From the NCBI GenBank assembly GCA_012295275.1, contig CM022672.1:22973476-23037475 (forward strand): a stretch of 64,000 bases of DNA, given 5' to 3'. Below, piece after piece: positions 9,701 to 18,189 of the stretch. The notes beneath the pieces were generated by a model. That model had not been told where the DNA came from. It saw only the letters and a program-made list of their open reading frames with translations, and did not search any database. The translations under genes were made by a program, and so were the position numbers. This DNA is from Chrysomallon squamiferum (Eukaryota > Mollusca > Gastropoda > Neomphalida > Peltospiridae). Each line of letters starts with the position of its first letter. Position 1 is the first letter of the stretch.

Positions 9701-12207
9701 GGCTCTTGCAGAATGGTTTAGCTCTGATGAAGTGAGTGATGTGTTGAAGGACTTAAAGGCTACAGCCTTCACAGGAGCAAGAGCTCACGAAGAAGAAGGA
9801 GGTAATTCTGATCAGGATCATTTGACGAATAATGAATAATTTCACGAGCAAATACTAACATTGTATGTGTTACCACTGAAGTTACATGATATGAGAACCT
9901 GTCAAAGCCAGCCCCAGAGTTAACTGTAATATTGGCTTCCATTACACACAATTAAAGGAAATGTAAAATTATTTAATTATTGTGGTAGATATAACTGTCA
10001 TGGTAAAATTTAATTTCATGACATGGATACAAACCACCTATTCAAAAGACCAACAACAACAAAAAGCATGGATCAGTTCACATGGATTTGCAAGTGCAAA
10101 TGTACTTAATTAATCTGCAAAATACAAAAACAATAAACCATATATTTATTTAAATGAAGCAGCTGCTTGTATGCTTTTTAAAAAACAAAAACACACAAAA
10201 ATACCGCAACTTTTTGTCATTGTTTCCTGATTGTACTTTTTTTCCCCTTTATCTTGTTTGATCTTAGTTATTGCAAAAAGTCTCAAATCTTTTTATACTT
10301 GAAAAATACATCTAATAATAATATTTTACTGATGTGCATTACAACTGTTTGTACACAAACACTTAAATTACTCTTTTTCAGGCATGACACAGAACGACCA
10401 AGAAATTGTCATTGCTAAATTTAAAGAAGGAGAAATTAAACTCCTTATAGCAACATCAGTGGCAGAGGAAGGACTTGACATCCCTGAATGTAACATTATT
10501 CTGAGGTACAACCATGTTGGCAATGAAATCTCAACAATACAAACAAGAGGTAAATACAGATGTACAGCTTTATTTTTTGTGTTCATTGGCCAGATGTCTC
10601 TCAGTTGTCTTTATTTCCATGCTTGTAAACTCTGGGGGTTTTTGTCAGAAAAAGGATCATAGAGCAATGACCTGCTCTGACCATTATGCTATGTTTTGTT
10701 TATCAAAAGTAGAGGCATATGTTTTTCTGTGAAAAGACAATCCTTTGGTGCTGATCTGTATGAGTGGGCCCTGGGTTTTCTTTGCAGTTTTCTGCAATGT
10801 CCTCAACCATGTGTATGAAGTCACATAACCACAGATACATCACTAAAATAAAACTTTTCCTTCCTTTCTTTTCCTGTATTAGATGAGTTTTTGGATACAA
10901 ACCAGATCTATTACAGCTGTTAAATTCATCTTACTACTCTTCTGGTATATTCTGCATGTCTTATATCAGCTGTCTCAAACAATGGTCGGTTATCTCTGAA
11001 ACTTCAAAAGATACATTTTAAAAATAATATATCCGGATTTAAAGTAGGTGGGTTGTACCTCAGTAGCTGATGCATTTGGTAACACGGTAACAAGGTTAAC
11101 CAGTTTGACCCGTAATGAGCATTAATGCTAAAATTTATTGAAATGCTAATTAAATTTATATTTATTAATTCCATTTCCAAGTTTTACTTTTGTAACAGAT
11201 AGTGGTTGTTACTGAAAAATTCAGTAAAACTGTATCTTCAAGTGGTGAAATTTAAAATTTGTTTATGGCTTACTGCATTAATTATAGAATGTAGTAAAAT
11301 CAGTAATGGCAGTGTAGATAATTACCTTTTCTGCAACATTTCTTTTAGATGTAGTGATTATCTGCCTTGAAAAGAAAAACAACCACTAATGAACAATATT
11401 TTCTAAACATTTGTAGGAAGAAGTCGTAAAGCAGGTGGAACAACAGTTATCTTGGGAAATAACAAAATCCTGAACAAGGAGAAGCTAAACATGGCACGAA
11501 TCATTATGATGGAAAAAGCTGTCCTTGCTGTCAAAAGAATGGACAGTAGAATATACAGAGAAAAGATTCTGTCTCTGCAGCAGGAAGCACTGATGAAAGA
11601 AGACATAGAGCAAGAAGTGAAGCGGTCACTGATCACTAGAAAAACAGATGGTGAATTCACACTGATTTGTGGACGTTGCAAAGAACACTGCATCACCAGC
11701 TCTGATCTGCGGACAATTCATCAGACTCATTATATTGTGATTGGAGATGACTTCAGTGGAAAGTGTCAGATCATTCGTGACAAGAAGCAGAAAAAAGCTT
11801 TTGATGAAATTCAGATTACTGGCAAAATCAGATGCAATAACTGCCATAACCTGTGGGGAGTGATGTTCCTTTATAAGCACATGTCCTTACCATCCCTAGG
11901 CATCAAGTATTTTACTCTAATTCATGCAGATGGCAGTCAGAGTATATATAAAAAATGGAAAAATGTTCCATACAGCATTGCTGAAAGTGGGCTTGAAGAT
12001 TTTAAAAGAGTTCTGAAACAGAGAACTGGTGGAGGAATGTCATTACAAGTTGAAGATGGATCAGGACCACAAGCTGAGGGTGGATCAGAACCAAATGCTG
12101 AGGGTGGATCTGAACCAAAAGCTGAGGGTGGATCAGAACCAAAAGCTGAGGGTGGATCTTTGCTGAAAGAGGAGGATGGATCAGGACAACAAGAGAAGTA
12201 TGAATGA
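1553..12207 (+). CDS. RIG-I-like receptor (two CARDs, DECH helicase, RNA-binding CTD), 16 coding exons
   Basis: Cytoplasmic sensor of double-stranded or 5'-triphosphate RNA that, in this family, signals through CARDs to a MAVS-type adaptor. Joining 1553-1688, 2169-2300, 2897-3244, 3577-3609, 3910-4005, 4344-4463, 5105-5287, 5871-5962, 6600-6851, 7417-7579, 8064-8159, 8569-8768, 9256-9391, 9550-9801, 10382-10549 and 11417-12207 gives 3198 nt, that is 1065 residues and a stop, with every phase matching. Visible parts: CARD1 about 1-90, CARD2 about 95-205, acidic linker 206-288, motif I APTGSGKT 326-333, motif II DECH 432-435, motif III LTAS 468-471, insertion domain about 540-660, motif IV near 702-709, motif V 769-784, motif VI QTRGR 800-804, pincer helices about 825-875, zinc cysteines 887/890 and 942/945. 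Introns are 158-867 bp. The length is near that of vertebrate RIG-I and MDA5. Single exon edges could be off; the family assignment is very secure. Confidence 0.95.
2169..2300 (+). CDS. RLR exon 2, second half of CARD1
   Basis: Codes residues 46-89 with amphipathic helices ([13 protein letters not shown] and [10 protein letters not shown]). It sits between a T-tract/GTCAG acceptor and a GAAG|GTAAAT donor. It is 132 nt, phase 1 at both ends. Confidence 0.9.
2897..3244 (+). CDS. RLR exon 3, CARD2
   Basis: Codes residues 90-205, the second death-fold domain, which includes the stretch [18 protein letters not shown] typical of RLR CARDs. The acceptor is CAATAG, the donor AGAG|GTAAGC. It is 348 nt, phase 1 at both ends. 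Confidence 0.92.
3577..3609 (+). CDS. RLR exon 4, 33-nt linker microexon
   Basis: Codes [11 protein letters not shown] just after CARD2. The acceptor is TTACAG, the donor GAAG|GTATTT. Phase 1 at both ends, so it can be included or skipped without a frame change. Too short to prove from composition alone; support comes from the splice sites and the phase. Confidence 0.75.
3680..3786 (+). repeat. Compound (GA)n(GT)n microsatellite in RLR intron 4
   Basis: About 44 GA dinucleotides followed by about 10 GT dinucleotides, 70 bp downstream of microexon 4. The open frame through it (Arg-Glu repeats) is an artefact. Confidence 0.97.
3910..4005 (+). CDS. RLR exon 5, acidic linker
   Basis: Codes residues 217-248, rich in Asp, Ser and Gln, a disordered linker between the CARDs and the helicase. 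Acceptor CTTCTAG, donor AAAG|GTCAGT. It is 96 nt, phase 1 at both ends. Confidence 0.8.
4344..4463 (+). CDS. RLR exon 6, acidic linker
   Basis: Codes residues 249-288, ending in an acidic run ([14 protein letters not shown]). The acceptor TGTTACAG is good; the donor GAAG|GTTCTT is weak beyond the GT. It is 120 nt, phase 1 at both ends, so skipping keeps the frame. Confidence 0.8.
4621..4760 (+). repeat. Dispersed or duplicated repeat, copy 1 (RLR intron 6)
   Basis: Shares about 140 bp at roughly 80% identity by eye with 5328-5485. Shared blocks include TATTCTGTTAAAG, TTTTTGAATATG and AGAAATAATTTTATT. Both copies are in the same orientation. Confidence 0.85.
5105..5287 (+). CDS. RLR exon 7, helicase Q motif and Walker A
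   Basis: Codes residues 289-349. It contains the Q-motif region [14 protein letters not shown] and motif I (APTGSGKT, Lys332), which binds ATP. I start it after TTTTCAATCAG because this keeps phase 1 and the frame; an AG at 5083-5084 would break the frame. Confidence 0.93.
5328..5485 (+). repeat. Dispersed or duplicated repeat, copy 2 (RLR intron 7)
   Basis: Second copy of the 4621-4760 element, starting 40 bp after the Walker A exon. The two copies flank exon 7 as direct repeats about 710 bp apart. Confidence 0.85.
5871..5962 (+). CDS. RLR exon 8, helicase motif Ia
   Basis: Codes residues 350-380, including [15 protein letters not shown], the motif Ia strand that contacts RNA in SF2 helicases. 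Acceptor TTATTACAG; donor CAAG|GTAGAT, phase 0. Confidence 0.92.
6600..6851 (+). CDS. RLR exon 9, helicase motifs Ib and II
   Basis: Codes residues 381-464. Motif Ib is [10 protein letters not shown]. Motif II is VFDECHH, the Mg-ATP binding DExH box; the second His matches MDA5/LGP2 more than RIG-I. Acceptor TCATTCCAG, donor CACAG|GTTAGT, phase 0 at both ends. Confidence 0.95.
7417..7579 (+). CDS. RLR exon 10, helicase motif III
   Basis: Codes residues 465-518, starting [10 protein letters not shown] (motif III, coupling ATP hydrolysis to RNA binding), followed by the LCANMDA segment shared by RLRs. Acceptor TTTTTGCAG, donor GAAA|GTAAGA, phase 1. Confidence 0.95.
8064..8159 (+). CDS. RLR exon 11, start of the insertion domain
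   Basis: Codes residues 519-550, a charged helical stretch that enters the helicase insertion (Hel2i). Acceptor ATATTACAG, donor TCTG|GTAATC, phase 1. Confidence 0.88.
8569..8768 (+). CDS. RLR exon 12, insertion domain (Hel2i)
   Basis: Codes residues 551-617, with [14 protein letters not shown], a hallmark of the RLR insertion domain. The acceptor is a run of 26 T followed by GAG rather than CAG or TAG. The donor is TAATT|GTAAGT, phase 0. Confidence 0.9.
9256..9391 (+). CDS. RLR exon 13, end of the insertion domain
   Basis: Codes residues 618-662 ([18 protein letters not shown]), helices of Hel2i that normally follow the EHL..YNEAL pattern. Acceptor TATTACAG, donor TCAG|GTAAAA, phase 1. Confidence 0.92.
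9550..9801 (+). CDS. RLR exon 14, helicase domain 2, motif IV
   Basis: Codes residues 663-746. Motif IV is GIIFVRTR (702-709). The exon starts the second RecA-like domain. Acceptor CTATTTCAG, donor GGAG|GTAATT, phase 1. Confidence 0.94.
10382..10549 (+). CDS. RLR exon 15, helicase motifs V and VI
   Basis: Codes residues 747-802. It holds motif V ([15 protein letters not shown]) and the start of motif VI (QTR|GR), whose arginine finger completes the ATPase site. Acceptor CTCTTTTTCAG, donor AGAG|GTAAAT, phase 1. Confidence 0.95.
11417..12207 (+). CDS. RLR exon 16, pincer, zinc-binding CTD, repeat tail, stop
   Basis: Codes residues 803-1065. It completes motif VI, then the pincer helices ([17 protein letters not shown]), then the C-terminal RNA-binding domain with CxxC pairs at 887/890 and 942/945 and the WKNVPY segment. 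After the CTD comes a Gly-Ser-Glu-Pro repeat encoded by six 24-bp units (12049-12192). TGA is at 12205-12207. Confidence 0.95.
12049..12192 (+). repeat. Coding 24-bp minisatellite in the RLR tail
   Basis: Exactly 144 bp, six units of 24 bp, each coding an 8-residue motif of the type GGSEPKAE. The central units are nearly identical and the outer ones have diverged, as expected for growth by slippage or unequal exchange. Confidence 0.93.
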
Positions 12208-12363
12208 TGACAACAAGTGAAGTATGAATATGCAGATAACCACTGCAGATAAATACAGCAACTGAAAGACAGAAGTTTTATATGGTCACTGAATCGCAAT
12301 TTTTGGTTTTTGAAAATATAGACATAAAACAGAACATGCATGTAATTTCATTTAGATACATGA

Positions 12364-12369
12364 AATAAA
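12364..12369 (+). terminator. Proximal poly(A) signal AATAAA of the RLR
   Basis: Canonical hexamer 157 bp after the stop codon, followed by AT-rich sequence. Use would give a 3' UTR of about 180 nt. Confidence 0.5.
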
Positions 12370-13040
12370 TCCATATTCAAATGGATATTAAACCAGAAGG
12401 AATTAGTTTGAAATAACTGTGTTAATTTTTATACTTAATATATTTTTAACTGTATTTTTCTTTTTCAGTGACTTTTTTATTATTATTTTTTATTTTTTCA
12501 CTAAACATTGTTTTATAGTCTTACATATTCCTGTCATTCACCCTGAATGTCTTTGCTGTCCTGGTGTCTGTCATGTCTTTTTAACCTTAAAATTTATACA
12601 AGTAAAAAAGTTTTAAATGCAAAGTTGTATCAAAGTTTGTTTCAGACAGCAGAACCTACAGAAACTGGGAACTGTGTTTTACATGTGATATCTCCCATTT
12701 CATACTCAGTAGTTTGAAACTGAGTTCAGATGAGTATATCTGAATCAAGTAAATTGTATGAAGTATGATAATGATACTGATATAGGAATATCCAATACAA
12801 TAGGGTTTAGAATGTTTCTAAATTTAATATATTACATTGTCTTTCAAGCCAGTCTATATTTAACTGTAATTGTTTTAGGGTTTGGTTTGTTCTTATGTTA
12901 TTTAATTTATATATATATATATATATAGATGGATAGATATTTTATTTTCCAAATGTATATGTTACTAATGCAGTTTTATGTAATGTTTTATTTATATCTA
13001 AATTATTGCTTATTTTAATACAGCACTGGTAACTTTTCAT

Positions 13041-13490
13041 AGTTCAGTTATATGCTAATAATTATATGATATAGTAATAACATTTCTATTGCTAAGCAAG
13101 TTGTTGTAGTATGCTTTTTGATAACATAATCTATTGTTAATTTTCTTTGTTTCTAACATATTTATTTTTGACATTTTCTTTTAATTCTTCAGTTATATGC
13201 TAATAATTATGTTTTGGTAACTCTTTTTAACATGTTATGCATTAAGCAAATTGATGTGAAATGTTTTTTATCCACTAATCTATTGTTAATTTTCATTGTT
13301 TGTAATTGTATTTATTTTTTAGTTTTTCTGTTGGTCAGCTGATAATACTGTTTTGAATGTTAAGCTAATTGTAGTGAAATGCTTTTCAATGAAGTAATCT
13401 GTTGTTAATTAACTTTTTTGTTGTATTTATTTTTAAATTTAGCTGTTATTTGTTGTTACATCATATAATATCGTATTTATTCTTTTCTTT
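13041..13490 (+). repeat. Degenerate tandem repeat, unit about 145 bp
   Basis: Three units start at about 13045, 13190 and 13336, each with CAG(T/C)(T/A)nTGCTAATAATTAT-like heads and an AATCTATTGTTAATTTTC-like core. A partial fourth begins near 13440. It lies in the probable RLR 3' UTR. Confidence 0.8.
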
Positions 13491-13714
13491 TCCTTTTTTT
13501 TGTTGTTACTCTGTTATTCTTCAATTCTTTCTTCTTTTTATACTTATGTCTGGCTCAAAGCAGACATGTAAAGCTGATTCACATATACACAGTATATACA
13601 TTTCAGTTTTACGAAAATATATTTTTAAATATAGATTAGTTCATGAAAAGATATCAGTAAAGTTTATATGAAAATGTTTATTGTGTAATATTTTTGTATT
13701 TTTGTTTTTGAGAT

Positions 13715-13720
13715 AATAAA
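13715..13720 (+). terminator. Distal poly(A) signal AATAAA of the RLR
   Basis: Canonical hexamer in AGATAATAAAGACAG, followed by a GT/T-rich stretch (TTTGGTTTTTGAGG) that fits a downstream element. It lies about 125 bp from the opposing poly(A) signal of the minus-strand gene. Confidence 0.55.
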
Positions 13721-13844
13721 GACAGACAGATATTTGGTTTTTGAGGTTATTAACTTAATAATAAAAAATGTCATCTTATTTTGCTACTGTCTACAGTGAC
13801 TGCAGGATAAATATATGTATGTATGCAGTTTCTAAAAATAACAT

Positions 13845-13850
13845 TTTATT
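13845..13850 (-). terminator. Possible distal poly(A) signal of the minus-strand Ig/EGF gene
   Basis: TTTATT on the plus strand is AATAAA on the minus strand. It is the hexamer nearest the RLR 3' end. Other minus-strand AATAAA-like hexamers lie closer to the stop codon, so real use is uncertain. Confidence 0.35.
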
Positions 13851-16485
13851 CAATATCTGGCTTTCAAAGATGCTTCTTCATCTCTTTGGTTTAAGTTGGT
13901 TTTAAAGAAAAAGACAAGACAACAGAATTCATCTATGAACAATATATTATTTACACCATAACAAAATATACATACAACACTGATGAACATTTAAAAAAAA
14001 AGATAAAAATAAAAAGTTTAAAATACAATAAAGATAATAATAGAAAAACAACATCAAGTAACAAATTTTAAAATTTTCTTTAAAATTTAACACATTTGAT
14101 AAATTAAACCTGCATAATCTTGCTTATTTATTAAAATATGTGTTTCATAAAATCTGCATGAAACCACATCTTTTTGTCATTAATTACATATAATTATATC
14201 TGGTGAAACATCAGTTTTCAGCTACAAGATTTAATGTTGAAAGAAAACAATAGTTTATTAACAGCTATTCACACTGTGTGTACAGCATTTTCAGGTCTGT
14301 AGTTTTGCATACATAACAAGCATGAGGTAGATTAAATACGTGGTTGATCTATATATCAAAATGCACTATATATTCAGAAAAGAAAAAAAAAAAAACTGAC
14401 TTAGTTATCAGCCATATAGTTTGATTAAAGAATAAAACTATGTCGTCATTGTTGAAATAGATTAAGACACCCAGAAGACGCTAAGTAACCATTTTGACTG
14501 TGTGAGAATAAAATTTTAAACTTGATTTACAGGATGAAATATAACCTAAGCTGTCATAAGAAACATTAATAATAAGTTTAATTATAAGTTTAGTTAGATA
14601 TATATTATTATCAAATAATAATAATAATAATAATAATAAAAACAGAAGTACTATATGTCATCAACATTAATAATAAGTTTAAAAAAAAATGATATCAATG
14701 AGAAATATTAATAATAAAACAACAACAATAATAATAAAGACACAGTATTCTATAATATTTATGCCAAAGTTGCAGAATATATATATATATATATATTTAA
14801 TATTACTGAAATTAACTAGGAAAAAACATCTTTAACTGGTAGATTATTTAATGTTCATTTACAAGTAAAACATTGGTTTCATAACAGAAATTTTTTATAT
14901 CAGGTAATTTTTGTATAGTATTAAAATTATAATAATAAAATAAAAATAAAAATAATATATATATTGAAATTGTCCGTTATAATACAAAACAAATCTAAAT
15001 CAGTACAATCATTACCAACTATTTCTCACAAATGAAACTAATTTATTGAATGAGTTAGATTAATAAGAATAATAATAATCATGAGGGTAATAATAATAAC
15101 AATAGTTATAACAATAATAATAATAATAAATACAATTATAAGAAAAAAAAAGAAGAAAAAAAAAAGAAACAAACAAACAAAAGTAACAATAACCCCTAAA
15201 AAAAAAAAAAATCTATAAATATAGTAAAATATAAATATGTTTTAACTATGTACATAATTATATGGATTGAATACTGTACAGCAACTATATGATGTGTATT
15301 CTACAAATTCTGTGTTAGTGTTTAGTATGGAGAAGAGTAATAACATACAACTAGCAATAATTGAACAGCGGGTGGAATCCATAGTGCCAGTAGTAAGATA
15401 AATTACACCTTCTGGACAGGCCATAGGTCGTGGGTCAGAGGTCGCAAGATTACTTTAATCTGTTATGAAATTGAGACGAAAAGATGGAAGAGTTGTTTTG
15501 TTTGTTACTAATCTGACACATTTTTTTTAATCAAAGGTATATATAGAGGCAAAGTGAGTAGAAACCTTTGGAATTTATATCTCTTTTTATATATATATAT
15601 TTTTTACTGTTTTTATTAGAAGCAAATCTTTTATATGCACCTTTCCCTGGAAAGGCCTTTGATAAACAAATCATATAAAATATTCAGCTGGAAGCACCAA
15701 AACGTGATCTTTTGACCAATCATGCCTCAGTCCTGCACCGTATCACAGTGCTCTGGTTCACAAAATTAAGATGCTTAACAAAGTTACAAATACCTCTGTA
15801 AGAATTACATTTTTATTTGATGCTAAATGTACTGTTTAGTAAAGTAGTGGTATATTTCAGAACTGTTATGTTACTATTAAAGTGGTTTACATTGTATTTT
15901 TTGAATAACTGTGGTTTCTGTTGAGCTATCTCAGCAATATTTTATCTTCAAGAAATTTTTAATTAATTTCATAATTTATTACCACCCCTGCCCTTAGAAA
16001 AAGTCGGATGCCAGAAACAAACAAAAGAACAATTAAGAAAAAAACACACAAAATGTAATTACTATGTCTGATAATTCATCCAAAATTATACTGTATACAA
16101 GAATCCTTCTGGAATTAATTATACTTGCAGCTATTTGATAATACAGCCACAGATATATTTTTAACTGCTTGTTCACAGATCATTATGATTCTGCAGAAGT
16201 GTAAAAATATATGCCAGTTAGGATTACTGCCAGCACTCTGGATAACACAGAGTTCTAACTTCTCAATATTAAAGACCTAAACTATTTTTACATCAGTTAT
16301 TAATGTCAGAATTTAAAGTCACAATGAAAGATTTGCTATTTTCAGCTGTTTCTTAGAATATCACATTTGTTGCAATGTTATGTAATTGCTTAATGGTTGT
16401 TAACAAGAGTCATACAAATAAAGTCATGGTTGCTGTTCTGTCATTTACAGTGTGTTTTCTTTTTTGGAGAAAGAACTTCAAATGA

Positions 16486-16533
<48 letters not shown>

Positions 16534-17977
16534 TAATAATAATAAAATAACAAAAGTAACTGTAATAATTATACTAGTAACAACAACAACAGTTGTTCTG
16601 GCTAAAAATTACAATTAAAGAAAATGAGATGGATCTGCTAAACTATTACTTAAGAATTATTTCTCATCCTACGAAGAAACACACTGTCATTTTAAAGATA
16701 AAATTACTGATGATTTATCAAATCTGCTGTAATTAAAACTAAGAATGATTAATTGTTAAAATTAATGTTTAAATAAGGATGTATTTCAAAAAAAAAGAAG
16801 AAGAAGATTGGCACCTGTTTGAAATCATTTTAATCCTATTTTTAATAATTATTCTGGAAAAATAAATGTTTAGATCAATGTATGTGTATAAATGTTTCTA
16901 AAAAGTTATTTTTACACTGGAACATAATTATTAAGAATACGCTTGAGATTATTTAAGATAGGTAACTAGTAACCAGTCTTTTGTAAATAAAAGTTAATAC
17001 TATATACACATTAATCAGTTCTATTGTTACTGTGTTTTTTTCTAGCAATAACTATTATGTTTAAAGTTAAAACATTAATTCAGCTTCTTCAGATTTTGTT
17101 TTGTTAATGATGTATTGGCTAGAAATGATGTTATTTTTCACAGCTAAAAATCAAATTTGACAGAATTCAAAAATTTTGATAATTTTGTCATTTCATTATT
17201 ACCATGTTCTGCTTAACAGTCTATATCAGTTTATTTCCATACAAAGACATTTTAATTTTCTTTTTGCCATTCTTTGTTTTATTGTTTTTAAATATTTATT
17301 ACTGGAGAAAATAGGCAAAAAAATGTGTACTAAGTTTAGTTGATTAAAAGTCTTTAATTTTATTATTTCCCTTGCATTTCGATTACTAGGCTAAAAGTAT
17401 CATATATGTAACTAAAAATGTTTATCAAATGCATTAAGTATTTCAGAGTAAGCTCCCCTTTTTACAACTGCAAAGCAGCTTTCTTGTAGCTTAGTGCTAA
17501 AAGTAGGTGTAAAAATAACAAGTAAATAATCACATATAAATCATTCAAATGACAATCTACTGGTAAACATGATGCAATATGACATATATTAAATAATAAA
17601 CTAATTTACATTAACAAACATTGCAGCATGTATATACCATACAAATCAAATCTGTTCAGTTATCAGTAAAAACTATCCATGAATCAAGTCATCTGTTTTT
17701 TTTTTTTAATTTATGAATTTTTTTTTTTTTTTTTTTGTAAACTATGAACCAAAAAAATGCACCTTCATTTAAACACCTTGCATCTCACAAGGAAAAAAGT
17801 CAAAGGTCAAAATCCATAAGACATCAAAGTTTAATAATCACTGATGACGTCTACTCCCCAGCACAATGATAAAATGGATGACAGTAAAACAACGGGACTG
17901 TCACATCACATGATCATTCTCACTTTTGTTGCTTCATCACAGTTTTGAGATTTGTCTTCCATGTGATGTTAAAGGGA
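13851..17977 (-). other. 3' UTR or intergenic spacer below the Ig/EGF gene
   Basis: No coding exon seen on either strand. It contains (AAT)n tracts at 14604-14640 and 16483-16543, (TA)n at 14778-14797, and T runs at 17698-17736. How much is transcribed as 3' UTR cannot be told from sequence. Confidence 0.5.
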
Positions 17978-18089
17978 CTAAAACTGGCTAATTTTTGTCT
18001 GTTTGTCTGTCTGGCAGTGTTTGACATGTGTCAGATCTACTTTCACCTCTCCGTTCGATTTAGTCTGGATAACAGTATATGTTGTAACA
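17978..18089 (-). CDS. Ig/EGF gene exon 10, C-terminal tail and stop
   Basis: Acceptor GTTTGTTTCCAG. With the inner donor of exon 9 it codes a 37-residue tail (starting [11 protein letters not shown], containing [10 protein letters not shown]) and ends in TAG at 17980-17978. Protein-like composition supports this frame, but it rests on the weaker donor. Confidence 0.55.
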
Positions 18090-18158
18090 CTGGAAACAAA
18101 CAAACAAAAAAATAAATAATAATAATAGTAAAACAAAATAAATGATGACCATATATAA

Positions 18159-18189
<31 letters not shown>

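Larger units (their letters stand above)
12208..13735 (+). other. RLR 3' untranslated region (probable)
   Basis: AT-rich sequence without coding exons, from the stop to the distal poly(A) signal. It contains a (TA)n tract near 12910-12928 and a degenerate tandem repeat at 13041-13490. A short 3' UTR ending near 12390 is also possible. Confidence 0.6.

Noticed and set aside
11937-12341. Minus-strand 134-codon frame with Pro-Ser repeats
   Set aside because: Antisense shadow of the RLR tail minisatellite.
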